A stretch of DNA of 64,000 nucleotides, from contig CAZWGA010000030.1 in assembly GCA_964633285.1 (NCBI GenBank), positions 1-64,000 of the forward strand. Reading direction: 5' to 3'. Within the stretch, counting starts at the first letter, position 1, and each line of letters opens with the position of its first letter. Under the pieces are notes generated by a model that made no database searches, was not told where the DNA came from, and saw only the letters and a list, made by a program, of their open reading frames with translations. The translations under genes were made by a program, and so were the position numbers. Source of the DNA: 20CM-2-55-15 sp964633285. Lineage in GTDB: Bacteria; Acidobacteriota; Terriglobia; 20CM-2-55-15. Below, piece after piece: positions 26,899 through 35,417 of the stretch.

Positions 26899-27915
26899 TC
26901 AGAACAAGCCCTGCTGAGGCGGACGATACGGGATACCGAGATGTTCGTAAGCGAGTTGGGTTGCGACGCGGCCGCGGGGCGTGCGCTGGAGAAAACCGAT
27001 CTGTAGAAGATACGGTTCGTAAATATCTTCGATCGCATCCACTTCTTCACTCAGGACTGCGGCGATCGTATTGACGCCGACGGGACCGCCGCCGAAGCGT
27101 TCGATGATCGCGCGCAGAAGTTTTCGATCGATATCATCGAATCCATGTTCATCCACATCAAGAAGTTTCAGAGCATCACGCGCGATAGGAGCGGTGATTT
27201 CACCGTTACCTTTCACTTCCGCGTAGTCACGGATCCGTTTCAGAAGGCGATTGGCGACGCGGGGCGTTCCCCGGCATCGTTTTGCGATTTCGTGAGAACC
27301 TTCGGAAGTGATCGGCGCTTTCAGAATTTCCGCAGAGCGCCGAATGATGTATTCGACCTCGGGCACAGTGTAAAAGTCGAGGCGGTGCACCATTCCGAAT
27401 CGAGAACGCAATGGCGCCGTGATCAAACCCGCGCGGGTTGTGGCGCCGATTAAAGTGAAGCGACGCAAATCCATGCGGTGCGTCCTGGCGCTGGGCCCCT
27501 GGCCGATGATGAGATCGAGTTTGAAATCTTCCATGGCGGGATAGAGGATCTCTTCGATGGCCGGCTGCAGCCGGTGAATCTCGTCGATAAAGAGAACATC
27601 GCCGAATTCGAGATTGGTCAGAATCGCCGAGAGATCGCCTTTGAGCTGAATCAACGGCCCGGCCGTTGCGCGAAAGCGGGCGCCCATTTCGTTGGCGATG
27701 ACTGAAGCGAGCGTCGTCTTGCCGAGGCCCGGCGGACCGTACAGCAGGATGTGATCCAGGGGTTCTCCGCGTTTGCGAGCGGCCTGAATGGCGACGTCGA
27801 GATTGTCTTTAACGGATTGCTGTCCGATGTATTCGGCAAGAACGCGCGGACGAAGCGACAATTCGTACGACGCTTCTTCCTCCGACATCGAACTCGCAAT
27901 GACCCGCTCCGCCAT
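26899..27915 (-). CDS. ruvB: Holliday junction branch-migration ATPase RuvB
   Basis: The AAA+ motor that, with RuvA, drives Holliday-junction branch migration during recombination repair. The 338-residue protein has ASYELSLRPRVLAEYIGQ at the start, Walker A YGPPGLGKTTLA, Walker B LFIDEIHRL, sensor 1 GATTRAGLI, the arginine-finger region LRSRFG and the C-terminal winged helix ending PRGRVATQLAYEHLG. It is seven bases after ruvA. Unusually, the ruvAB pair lies downstream of, and overlaps, bacterial microcompartment shell genes. Confidence 0.97.
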   Translation of the reverse strand: MAERVIASSMSEEEASYELSLRPRVLAEYIGQQSVKDNLDVAIQAARKRGEPLDHILLYGPPGLGKTTLASVIANEMGARFRATAGPLIQLKGDLSAILTNLEFGDVLFIDEIHRLQPAIEEILYPAMEDFKLDLIIGQGPSARTHRMDLRRFTLIGATTRAGLITAPLRSRFGMVHRLDFYTVPEVEYIIRRSAEILKAPITSEGSHEIAKRCRGTPRVANRLLKRIRDYAEVKGNGEITAPIARDALKLLDVDEHGFDDIDRKLLRAIIERFGGGPVGVNTIAAVLSEEVDAIEDIYEPYLLQIGFLQRTPRGRVATQLAYEHLGIPYRPPQQGLF

Positions 27916-27922
27916 ACTTTTG

Positions 27923-28501
27923 TCAACCCTTCGTCAAGATCTGCAGCGAACGCTTGAACAGCGCCTCAAAAACCGGATCGCGATCACCGTCTACCGCGCG
28001 GCGCAATGCGGCTTCGGCGTGCGCCCGAACGTATCCGAGATTCTCGAGTGCCGAGAGCACATCACCCTCGACGCTCGATCGCGGAGCAGCTTCGGCGAAA
28101 TCCTGAAGCTTGTCTTTCAGCTCGAGAATAATTCGCTCGCCCGTTTTCTTTCCGACACCCGGTATTGCCGTCAGGCGCGCGATGTCGCTGCGCTTGATGG
28201 CGCCGACGAGGTCTTCGACCGAACCGCCCGAAAGAATCGTCACGGCAAGTTTGGGACCGATGCCTGAAATCGTCATGAGCTTTTCGAAGATGATGCGCTC
28301 GCGGCGCGTTGAAAACCCGTACAACGCAATGATGTCTTCACGAACGTGCGTGTGAATGTCGATGGAAACATCGGCGCCGGCCTCGGGAAGCGCTGTAAAG
28401 GTAGTCAGGGGAACGAAGACTTCATATCCAACGCCATTCACATCGACGACGACACGGGCGGGATCTTTTTGCGCCAGCTTACCGCGCAAGTGCGCGATCA
28501 C
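27923..28501 (-). CDS. ruvA: Holliday junction DNA-binding subunit RuvA
   Basis: A 192-residue tetrameric junction-binding protein. It has the OB-fold N-terminus (MIAHLRGKLAQKDPARVVVDVNGVGYEV), two helix-hairpin-helix motifs (TISGIGPKLAVTIL and AIPGVGKKTGERI) and the mobile C-terminal domain III that binds RuvB. The ATG overlaps the stop of the third pentamer shell gene by four bases. Translation of ruvA is therefore probably coupled to the shell gene. No ruvC is next to it in the window. Confidence 0.96.
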   Translation of the reverse strand: MIAHLRGKLAQKDPARVVVDVNGVGYEVFVPLTTFTALPEAGADVSIDIHTHVREDIIALYGFSTRRERIIFEKLMTISGIGPKLAVTILSGGSVEDLVGAIKRSDIARLTAIPGVGKKTGERIILELKDKLQDFAEAAPRSSVEGDVLSALENLGYVRAHAEAALRRAVDGDRDPVFEALFKRSLQILTKG

Positions 28502-28767
28502 GTCAACTCCACGAGATCGATCACGCCGATAACGGCCGCATCGATCGGCGACTCCACGTGACCCACGGATGTCATCGCCGAAAATCCTTCCTGAACAGCC
28601 AGAACGCGGTCGCCGATTCCGGCATCCACGGCATCGATTGCGACAACCGGATCGCCCATCGGTTCGCCTTCAAGATCGAGAGGCTGGACAAGCAGAATTT
28701 TCTTTCCTTCGTGGCTGGACTGCTTCTGAGTCGCGACAACGTTACCGATGACTCGAGCGATAATCAT
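28498..28767 (-). CDS. BMC-P pentameric shell protein (EutN/CcmL family), copy 3
   Basis: An 89-residue EutN/CcmL protein, which forms pentamers that cap the vertices of a microcompartment shell. The start IIARVIGNVVATQK and the core GKKILLVQPLD, then VVAIDAVDAGIGDRVLAVQEG, are characteristic; the end IDAAVIGVIDLVELT closes the barrel. It is the most distant of the three copies in the loop region (DLEGEPMGDP insertion). It overlaps the second pentamer gene by four bases (ATGA) and ruvA by four bases at its own end. Confidence 0.93.
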   Translation of the reverse strand: MIIARVIGNVVATQKQSSHEGKKILLVQPLDLEGEPMGDPVVAIDAVDAGIGDRVLAVQEGFSAMTSVGHVESPIDAAVIGVIDLVELT

Positions 28768-29015
28768 GGCCGTTCAATTTGATCGACGATGGCAACAATC
28801 GAAGCTTCCGTCGGAACTTCCTCAGGCTTGAATGCGAACGCGGCTTCACGTCCCCGGCACACATAAACCGTTTCACCGGCGCCGGCTCCGACCGAGTCCA
28901 CGGCCACCACTGCCGGGCCGTTCGGCAGACGCCGAACGAGCAGGAGCTTTTGCCCTTCCAACGATTTGTCCTTCACGCTCGCGACCACGCGGCCGATCAC
29001 TTTTCCGAGGTACAT
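28764..29015 (-). CDS. BMC-P pentameric shell protein (EutN/CcmL family), copy 2
   Basis: The shortest of three tandem pentamer proteins, 83 residues. The family start YLGKVIGRVVASVK, core GQKLLLVRRLP, then VVAVDSVGAGAGETVYVCRG, and the closing strand IVAIVDQIERP are present. The loop after the second strand is shorter than in the other two copies. The ATG follows the stop of copy 1 after six bases, and its own stop overlaps copy 3. Three pentamer paralogues side by side are a mark of PVM-type (Planctomycetes-Verrucomicrobia) microcompartment loci. Confidence 0.93.
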   Translation of the reverse strand: MYLGKVIGRVVASVKDKSLEGQKLLLVRRLPNGPAVVAVDSVGAGAGETVYVCRGREAAFAFKPEEVPTEASIVAIVDQIERP

Positions 29016-29021
29016 AAAAAA

Positions 29022-29288
29022 TTAGTCCTGCGAAACCTGATCCACAATGCCGACGATTGCGGCATCGACCGGAGTGTCCTTGCAGCCGTATGCCATGCGG
29101 GCCGAACTGCCTTGAACGATGAGAACCCGCTCGCGATAGCCGGCATGAACGGTATCGACGGCGACGATGTAGCCTTTTTCATCGTTGCCGTCGGGATCCA
29201 CCGGCCTGCAGATGAGAAGCTTCTTCCCTTCCAGCCGCGGATCCTTGCGCGTTGCCACAACCGTCCCGATGATGCGTCCCAAAAGCAT
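29022..29288 (-). CDS. BMC-P pentameric shell protein (EutN/CcmL family), copy 1
   Basis: An 88-residue pentamer protein. The start LLGRIIGTVVATRKDPRLEG, core KKLLICRPVDPDG, then YIVAVDTVHAGYRERVLIVQG with SSARM, and the closing VDAAIVGIVDQVSQD are typical. It is twelve bases downstream of the BMC-H gene on the same strand. The SSARMAYG segment matches the conserved pore-side loop of EutN proteins. Divergence between the copies suggests that they are not recent duplicates and may occupy different vertices or assembly states. Confidence 0.93.
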   Translation of the reverse strand: MLLGRIIGTVVATRKDPRLEGKKLLICRPVDPDGNDEKGYIVAVDTVHAGYRERVLIVQGSSARMAYGCKDTPVDAAIVGIVDQVSQD

Positions 29289-29300
29289 GGATGCTCGTTC

Positions 29301-29609
29301 TTACTTCGATGACTTTCCGATCGGCAGAACTTCTTCCAGATTGGAGTGCGGCCTCGGAATGACGTGCACGCTGATGAGTTCGCCCACGCGCCGCGCGGCT
29401 GCGGCGCCCGCATCCGTTGCGGCCTTGACCGCCGCGACATCTCCACGGACGATCGCTGTGACGTAACCCGATCCGATCTTTTCCCACCCGACGAGGCTGA
29501 CCTTTGCGGCCTTCACCATCGCATCAGCGGCTTCGATCATTGCAATCAAACCACGCGTTTCAATCATTCCTAATGCTTCACCCATCGGGCTCTCTCCCTC
29601 TCTTGCCAT
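29301..29609 (-). CDS. BMC-H hexameric shell protein (PduA/EutM-like)
   Basis: A single-domain BMC protein of 102 residues that tiles the facets of a microcompartment. EALGMIETRGLIAMIEAADA, VKAAKVSLVGWEKIGSGYVT, the pore-loop region and TDAGAAAARRVGELISVHVI ending in PRPHSNLE are close to PduA and EutM. The ATG at 29609 has AAAGGAG upstream; an internal ATG at 29585 (MGEALGMIE) would match PduA length more closely and also has a purine-rich leader. It is the only hexamer gene in the window. The gap before it holds a 35-base leader similar to that of another gene at 37.5 kb. Confidence 0.95.
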   Translation of the reverse strand: MAREGESPMGEALGMIETRGLIAMIEAADAMVKAAKVSLVGWEKIGSGYVTAIVRGDVAAVKAATDAGAAAARRVGELISVHVIPRPHSNLEEVLPIGKSSK

Positions 29610-29613
29610 TTCT

Positions 29614-29648
29614 GGTTGCTCCTTTACTTAGCGTCGGCTCACCGGCCA
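29614..29648 (-). promoter_or_regulatory. leader element shared with the NHL gene at 37.5 kb
   Basis: On the transcript strand this reads GGTGAGCCGACGCTAAGTAA followed by AGGAGCAACC. About 29 of 35 positions match the sequence directly before the NHL-protein start at 37510, with one indel. It includes the ribosome-binding site of the BMC-H gene. Its meaning is unknown: it may be a repeated leader, a remnant of a mobile repeat or a regulator site. Confidence 0.45.
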
Positions 29649-29657
29649 CGCCCCCAA

Positions 29658-30422
29658 TCACTTCAAAGTTGAAACTACTCGTTCGATCAAGTCGATCAGC
29701 TCACCGCGAGTGAGAGAGATCGTCTCTGATACTCCGTCCGTTACAGGACACATCGGGTCCTTGGGTTGCGCATCCGAACCCTCGAGCCCGTAATACTTCT
29801 GCCGTTGAACCCACAGTTTTTCCACATCCTCCGTCGAAAGCAGCCGCTCGCGGCCGAGAATCTTGGTGTAAATGGAAATTTTTGCAAAATGCTCGACCGT
29901 GTCCATGCGATTGAACGCATCTTCGAGATTCGCGCCGTACGTTACAACACCGTGATTGGCCATCAACAGTGCATCGAAATTTTTCACGAAGGGACGCAGT
30001 TGATCCGTCAACTCCGGCGTACCCGGCGTTCCATATTCCGCAAGCGGAATACACCCCAGGGCCAGCACGACCTCGGATATCAGCGCCTTGTTCAACGGAA
30101 TTCCGGCGGCGGCGTAGGCCGTGGCGCACGCCGGATGGGCATGCACCACGGCGTGAGCATCAGGCCGCATTTCATATATGAGAAGATGCATCGCAATTTC
30201 ACTCGATGCCTTTCGCTCGCCTTTGACGCGTTTTCCCCGGGGATCGATGATCACCATGTCCTCGGGCTTCACGAATCCCTTGTTGCAGATTGTCGGCGTG
30301 CACATGATGTTGCCGTCAGGCAGGCGAACGCTCACGTTGCCGTCTGTCGAGGCGACAAAAGTTTTTTCGTAAATGAGATGGCAGAATCGCGCAATCTCTG
30401 CGCGGAATTTGTCTTCAGACAC
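29658..30422 (-). CDS. class II aldolase (fuculose/rhamnulose-1-phosphate type), likely microcompartment cargo
   Basis: A 254-residue zinc aldolase of the FucA/AraD family that would split a deoxy-sugar phosphate into dihydroxyacetone phosphate and lactaldehyde. Zinc ligands His94 and His96 (VVHAHPACATAY) and His157 (MANHGVV), and the catalytic Glu75 (KASSEIAMH), are visible. After the fold ends near residue 215 a flexible linker leads to a C-terminal amphipathic helix, TRGELIDLIERVVSTLK, resembling encapsulation peptides. GTG at 30422 is chosen because it begins SEDKFRAEIARFC directly after the permease; an in-frame ATG at 30500 lies within the permease. The BMC-H gene follows after 48 bases. 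Confidence 0.88.
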   Translation of the reverse strand: MSEDKFRAEIARFCHLIYEKTFVASTDGNVSVRLPDGNIMCTPTICNKGFVKPEDMVIIDPRGKRVKGERKASSEIAMHLLIYEMRPDAHAVVHAHPACATAYAAAGIPLNKALISEVVLALGCIPLAEYGTPGTPELTDQLRPFVKNFDALLMANHGVVTYGANLEDAFNRMDTVEHFAKISIYTKILGRERLLSTEDVEKLWVQRQKYYGLEGSDAQPKDPMCPVTDGVSETISLTRGELIDLIERVVSTLK

Positions 30423-30433
30423 GGTACCGCATT

Positions 30434-31918
30434 CTATCGCAGCAAACGGCTTCTTCGGAACCCGTAGGAAAAATACACGACCATTCCCGCGAGCAACCAC
30501 AAACCAAAACGAATAAACGTCACCTTCGGCAAACCGAACATGAGATACACACAGGCAATCACGCCCAATATCGGCGTCAGCGGCACAAGAGGTGTTTTGA
30601 ATGCCCGCAGGCGATTGGGCTCGCTCCGCCGCAGAATCAGAATTCCAACGCAGACCAGGATAAACGCGAAAAGCGTACCGATGTTTGTGAGATCAACCAT
30701 CTCATCGATGCTGGTAAACATCGCGCACACGCCGACGGCCACGCCCGTCAGAATCGTTGTGACGTGTGGGGTTTGAAATCGCGGATGTACTTTCGCAAAC
30801 GATGCGGGCAGCAATCCATCGCGCGCCATGGAGAAAAAGATTCGGGGCTGTCCGAGTTGAAACACCAGCAAAACGGCCGTGTGCGCCACAACGGAGCCGA
30901 AGGCCACAATCCCCACGAACACATTGCCCCACTTCTGGATATTCGCGTACTGCAACGCCATCGTCAGCGGTTCGGCCTGCTCGGTGGCGAGTTTTTGTTT
31001 CAGGACATCGAACGGAATGATTCCGATGAAAACTGCGGCGACGAGAATGTAAATGATCGTTGAAATGATCAGGGATCCGATAATCCCGATCGGCAAATCC
31101 CGCGAGGGATTCCGCGTTTCCTCTGCGACAGTGGAAACAGCGTCGAAACCGATGTACGCGAAAAACACGATCGCAGCGCCGGACTGCACTCCCGCCCAGC
31201 CGTTGGGCAGTAAGGGATGGAAGTTTTCACCTTTCATATAGCTCCACCCAACAGCCACAAAAAATCCGAGGACAATGAGTTTCAACACCACCATCGTGGA
31301 ATTTAACGTGGCGCTTTCACGGATTCCGATGACGAGCACAATCGTGATCGCCGCAACAATGCCGATGGCGAGCACGTTGACGATGATGGGAATACCGAAA
31401 ATGTGCGGCGCGCTCTGGTAGAGTCCAGGAATTTTCGCAGCGGTGCGATAGTCGGTGGACAGCCAGTCCGGTATCACAATTCCGAAACCGCCGACCAGCG
31501 TCTTGAAATAGTTCCCCCAGCTTATGGCAACCGCGACGTTCCCGACGGCATATTCGATGATCAGGTCCCACCCGATGATCCACGCCACAAGTTCACCGAG
31601 ACTCGAATAAGCGTAGGTGTAAGCGCTTCCTGAGATCGGGATCATCGCCGCGAATTCCGCGTAACAAAGCGCTGCAAAACCGCAGGCAATGGCCGTTACA
31701 ACGAAAGACAGAATCAATCCCGGCCCCGCACCCGGCCTGGACGCATCTCCCGCCGCCGCCGTCCCGATCGTGGCAAAGATGCCGGCGCCGATAATGCCGC
31801 CAATGCCCAGCAACGTAACGTCGATCGGCCCCAAAGCCTTCTTGAGATGGTGCCCGCCTTCGTCCGCTTCAGCGGCAAGCTGATCCACAGGTTTTCTACG
31901 AAACAAGTCTTTGAGCAT
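30434..31918 (-). CDS. APC-superfamily amino acid permease (CAT/YfnA-like)
   Basis: A 494-residue transporter with about 12 hydrophobic helices. The first helix carries the unwound substrate motif LGIGGIIGAGIFATIG, and the later SGSAYTYAYSSLGELVAWIIGW and FFAYIGFDAVSTVAEETRNP blocks mark cationic amino acid transporter-like proteins. It ends 11 bases before the aldolase gene and runs in the same direction, so it may be the first gene of the microcompartment operon. An amino acid carrier is not an obvious partner for a sugar-phosphate aldolase; either the operon starts after it or the true substrate is broader. Confidence 0.9.
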   Translation of the reverse strand: MLKDLFRRKPVDQLAAEADEGGHHLKKALGPIDVTLLGIGGIIGAGIFATIGTAAAGDASRPGAGPGLILSFVVTAIACGFAALCYAEFAAMIPISGSAYTYAYSSLGELVAWIIGWDLIIEYAVGNVAVAISWGNYFKTLVGGFGIVIPDWLSTDYRTAAKIPGLYQSAPHIFGIPIIVNVLAIGIVAAITIVLVIGIRESATLNSTMVVLKLIVLGFFVAVGWSYMKGENFHPLLPNGWAGVQSGAAIVFFAYIGFDAVSTVAEETRNPSRDLPIGIIGSLIISTIIYILVAAVFIGIIPFDVLKQKLATEQAEPLTMALQYANIQKWGNVFVGIVAFGSVVAHTAVLLVFQLGQPRIFFSMARDGLLPASFAKVHPRFQTPHVTTILTGVAVGVCAMFTSIDEMVDLTNIGTLFAFILVCVGILILRRSEPNRLRAFKTPLVPLTPILGVIACVYLMFGLPKVTFIRFGLWLLAGMVVYFSYGFRRSRLLR

Positions 31919-32000
31919 AAGGTTCGGAAGTTCGAATTATGCGCGAATTTAACAACTGGGCATGAATGATTTCCGGTAGATTACGAAATGGAGCTTGTTA

Positions 32001-35000
32001 ATGAAAACGGGAGCCGGAATTGTCCTTTTCGTTGCCTTTTTAGCAACGCCATGTTTTGCGCAGACGAGCAATTCGCTCGCAACTGCGACCGAATATGAAA
32101 TCAGCAGCTTTGCCGGGACTATTGGAGGGCTGGGCAGCACCGATGGAATTGGATCCAGGGCCCGATTCTTCGGGCCAGCCGGTATCTGGGGCGATGACCA
32201 GAATCTTTACATCGCTGACGCAGGGAATCACACCATCCGCAAGATCGTTATCGCGACGGGTGCGGTAACCACATTCGCTGGAACAACAGGGCTCTCGGCA
32301 TTCGTCGACGGCGTGGGAACGGATGCCCGGTTTGGATCGCTCCGTGGACTGTGGGGAGACGGAACGTTTCTCTATGTCAGCGATCAGGGCAACAAAGTTA
32401 TCCGCAGAATTGAAATCGCAACAGCCACCGTCACAACGCTTGCAGGCACAGCCGGCGCGCAGAATCTAACGGACGGAGTCGGCAGCGCCGCGCGATTTCT
32501 TGGTCCAGGGCCCATGTGGGGCGACGGAACGAATCTGTATGTCGGAGACACTGCGTCGACGTCAACCAGCGTGATTCGCGTCATCCGGCGGATCACGATT
32601 GCAACGGGACAAGTGACAACGATAGCCAACCTCACAACGACTCCATCCGGGTTTCCCACATTTCTCGGACTCTGGGGAGACGGGACGAATCTCTTTGTTG
32701 CGGATTCCGCCCTCGACGTTATTCGAAAGGTTGTGATCTCATCCGGACAGGTATCGACGCTCGCAGGAAGTCCATTGACATCCGGAACAGCGGATGGGTC
32801 TGCAACGACCGCGCGATTCAACGGTCCGGGCGGTGTCTGGGGAGACGGGACGAATCTTTTCGTTTCCGACTCCTACAACGGAACAATCCGGCAGGTATCC
32901 CTTGCAACCGGAGACACGACGACCATCGCCGGCATCGCAGGCCAATACGGCGCTGACGACGGGCTGGGACCGCTTGCCTCATTTAGTTTCCCGTTTCTGA
33001 TGTGGGGCTCCGGAACAAATCTATTCGTCAGCGATTACGATGCGGACACGATCCGCCGGATCAATACGGGATCTACCATCGTAAGCACCGTAGCCGGACT
33101 GGCTGGTCTTAGCGGCATCACCGACGGAACAGGCGCGGATGCGCGCTTCAGCCAACCGACGCTGGAATGGAGCGATGGCAGCAACCTTTACGTGACGGAC
33201 ATCGGCAGCAACACGATCCGGCAGGTCAATCTCGCGAACGGAGCCGTTACCACTTTAGCCGGAGATCCCAACTACGACACGGATACGGACGGAACAGGTT
33301 CATCCGCACACTTTTCAGCGCCTATCGGAATTACGGGGGACGGCAAAGGCAATCTTTACGTTTCTGATGCCGGTTCGAACACCCTCCGCAAAATTGTTAT
33401 GGCAACAGGGCAGGTCACTACAATCGCGGGCAATGCTTCAGCCGCAGCAGGATCTGCGGATGGCGTGGGAACTGCCGCTCGTTTCTATCAACCGCTTGGA
33501 ATATGGAGCGACGGTAATTCGCTCTACGCGGCCGATTCCCAAAACCTGACGATCCGCAAAATCGTGCTCGCTACGGGACAGGTCACCACATTCGCCGGCG
33601 CTGCGGGTTCGCAGGGCACGACCGATGGCGCAGGCACGCGGGCCCGATTCTTTTTTCCGGAAGGTATTTGGGGCAATGGGACCACGTTGTATGTCACTGA
33701 TGGTTACGGCATCCGAAAAATCGACATCGCGACCGCGCAGGTAACTACCATTGCCGGAAACCTGACCACTCCGGGTTCTACCGATGGGATCGGCACGGCC
33801 GCCTCATTTAGCTATCCCCTGGGTTTGTGGGGTGACGGAAGCAATCTTTACGTCGCAGACAACGATTACGCAACGATTCGAAAAATCGATCTTGGAACAA
33901 ATAACGTAACGACCATCATCGGCAAGCCGCAGGTGTACGGGACGGAAAACGGCCGCGGTTCTGCATCACGGCTGGTATCGCCGATCGGCTTGTGGGGTGT
34001 GGGCGCCACTCTTTACGTCAGCGATGACACCGCTTCCAATATTCGCGCAATTCGAGCAGCGGGTTCGGATGCAAACGTACTCCGGTTCACTGTCGCAAAT
34101 CGCGGCGGCACTTCATCCACAACGATCGGCGCCGGCGCTTCAATTACGGTCGGCTACGGCCGCATTCAACCCAATGCCGACAGCACCACACCATCCGGCC
34201 TGGCGATCTTCGGATTCACCCAGAGCGGAGTTCTGGTTTCCGAAGCGGCCGTGCCCGCCGCTCCGCTTGTTCAGTCGGCGCGGTTCTATGCCGAGATCGC
34301 CGGCAGCGTGAATACAGGCGTTGCGATCGCCAATCCCAATTCCCAGGCTGCCACTGTGAGTTTTTATTTCACGAATTCAACCGGATCCAATGTGAACTCG
34401 GGAACTGCGACCATTCCGGCAAATGGGCAGATTGCAAAGTTCCTCGACCAGAGCCCATTCAGTATGAGCGGAAGTTTTCAGGGAACATTTACGCTGACGT
34501 CTTCCGTGCCGGTTTCGCTGGTTGCCCTTCGCGGTTTCACCAACGAGCGTTCGGAATTCCTGATTACGACGTTGCCGGTCACAACCGTCGATTCGCAGAT
34601 TGCGACGCCGCTCATTCTTCCGCATTTCGCCGATGGCGGCGGCTGGAAGACACAAGTCATTCTTGTCAATCCGACGGACACGACGTTGAGCGGAACAATT
34701 CAATTCCTCAGCCAGTCTTCAACAACCATTTCGACGTCGGCATACTCGATTCCTGCGCGAACTTCGTTCAAATTCACAACGGATGGGACGGCTGCCGCGG
34801 TGCAGGTTGGATCGGTCCGCGTTGCGCCGGCGAGCGGCACGCGCGCGCCCTCAGCACTGGCCGTGTTTTCATTCCGCAGCGGCGGCGTCACCGTGACTGA
34901 GGCCGGTGTGCCGGCGCTGCCCGTGGCATCGGCGTTCCGGTTATATGTTGAAGCGAATGATGCCAGCCAGATTCAGTCGGGATTTGCGATCGCTAATTCG

Positions 35001-35417
35001 TCGTCGTCGACGGCAACCATCACGTTCGAATTAACAAAACTCGATGGATCTTCGACCGGACTCACAGGCTCCACGACTGTTCCAGCAAACGGACAGGTTG
35101 CCAAGTTCCTGAGTGAAATCTTTCAGAACATTCCTCAACCGTTCAAAGGCGTTTTGAGGATTTCAGGAACGGGCATTGCCGTGGTCGGACTTCGAGGACG
35201 ATACAATCAGCGCGGAGATTTCCTGATAACGACGACCTCACCCGTGGATGAAGCATCGCCGGTAACGACCGCAGAGTATGTATTCCCTCACCTGGCGGAT
35301 GGCGGAGGGTACACGACGCAATTCATCCTATTCAGCGGAACCGCCGGACAGAATGCATCCGGCGTTGTGCGGTTCTTCGATCAATCCGGACAGCCGTTAC
35401 CGCTAACGATGCAGTAA
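32001..35417 (+). CDS. large secreted NHL-repeat protein with duplicated C-terminal module
   Basis: A 1138-residue exported protein. The signal peptide (MKTGAGIVLFVAFLATPCFA) is followed by about 12 NHL-like units from residue 30 to 690, each of the form TDGxGxxARF-x-GxWGDGxxLYVxD-xxIRKI-ATGxVTTIAG, long enough for two six-bladed propellers. The C-terminal 430 residues hold two copies of a module with AIANPNS or AIANSSS, then SGTATIPANGQIAKFLD or GSTTVPANGQVAKFLSE, then a LRGFTN or LRGRYN strand. The ATG at 32001 has GGAG upstream. Such proteins are common in Acidobacteria. Adhesion or polysaccharide binding is inferred; no enzyme motif is seen. It is divergent from the permease. Confidence 0.82.
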   Translation: MKTGAGIVLFVAFLATPCFAQTSNSLATATEYEISSFAGTIGGLGSTDGIGSRARFFGPAGIWGDDQNLYIADAGNHTIRKIVIATGAVTTFAGTTGLSAFVDGVGTDARFGSLRGLWGDGTFLYVSDQGNKVIRRIEIATATVTTLAGTAGAQNLTDGVGSAARFLGPGPMWGDGTNLYVGDTASTSTSVIRVIRRITIATGQVTTIANLTTTPSGFPTFLGLWGDGTNLFVADSALDVIRKVVISSGQVSTLAGSPLTSGTADGSATTARFNGPGGVWGDGTNLFVSDSYNGTIRQVSLATGDTTTIAGIAGQYGADDGLGPLASFSFPFLMWGSGTNLFVSDYDADTIRRINTGSTIVSTVAGLAGLSGITDGTGADARFSQPTLEWSDGSNLYVTDIGSNTIRQVNLANGAVTTLAGDPNYDTDTDGTGSSAHFSAPIGITGDGKGNLYVSDAGSNTLRKIVMATGQVTTIAGNASAAAGSADGVGTAARFYQPLGIWSDGNSLYAADSQNLTIRKIVLATGQVTTFAGAAGSQGTTDGAGTRARFFFPEGIWGNGTTLYVTDGYGIRKIDIATAQVTTIAGNLTTPGSTDGIGTAASFSYPLGLWGDGSNLYVADNDYATIRKIDLGTNNVTTIIGKPQVYGTENGRGSASRLVSPIGLWGVGATLYVSDDTASNIRAIRAAGSDANVLRFTVANRGGTSSTTIGAGASITVGYGRIQPNADSTTPSGLAIFGFTQSGVLVSEAAVPAAPLVQSARFYAEIAGSVNTGVAIANPNSQAATVSFYFTNSTGSNVNSGTATIPANGQIAKFLDQSPFSMSGSFQGTFTLTSSVPVSLVALRGFTNERSEFLITTLPVTTVDSQIATPLILPHFADGGGWKTQVILVNPTDTTLSGTIQFLSQSSTTISTSAYSIPARTSFKFTTDGTAAAVQVGSVRVAPASGTRAPSALAVFSFRSGGVTVTEAGVPALPVASAFRLYVEANDASQIQSGFAIANSSSSTATITFELTKLDGSSTGLTGSTTVPANGQVAKFLSEIFQNIPQPFKGVLRISGTGIAVVGLRGRYNQRGDFLITTTSPVDEASPVTTAEYVFPHLADGGGYTTQFILFSGTAGQNASGVVRFFDQSGQPLPLTMQ

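Noticed and set aside
27923..31918. Ethanolamine or propanediol utilisation locus
   Set aside because: No ammonia lyase, diol dehydratase, cobalamin genes or BMC-T proteins are present; the aldolase plus three pentamer genes fits a PVM-like type instead.
32100..34000. Regular repeats that could suggest a CRISPR or tandem DNA array
   Set aside because: The repeats are in-frame codons for NHL propeller blades with varied third bases and no spacers.
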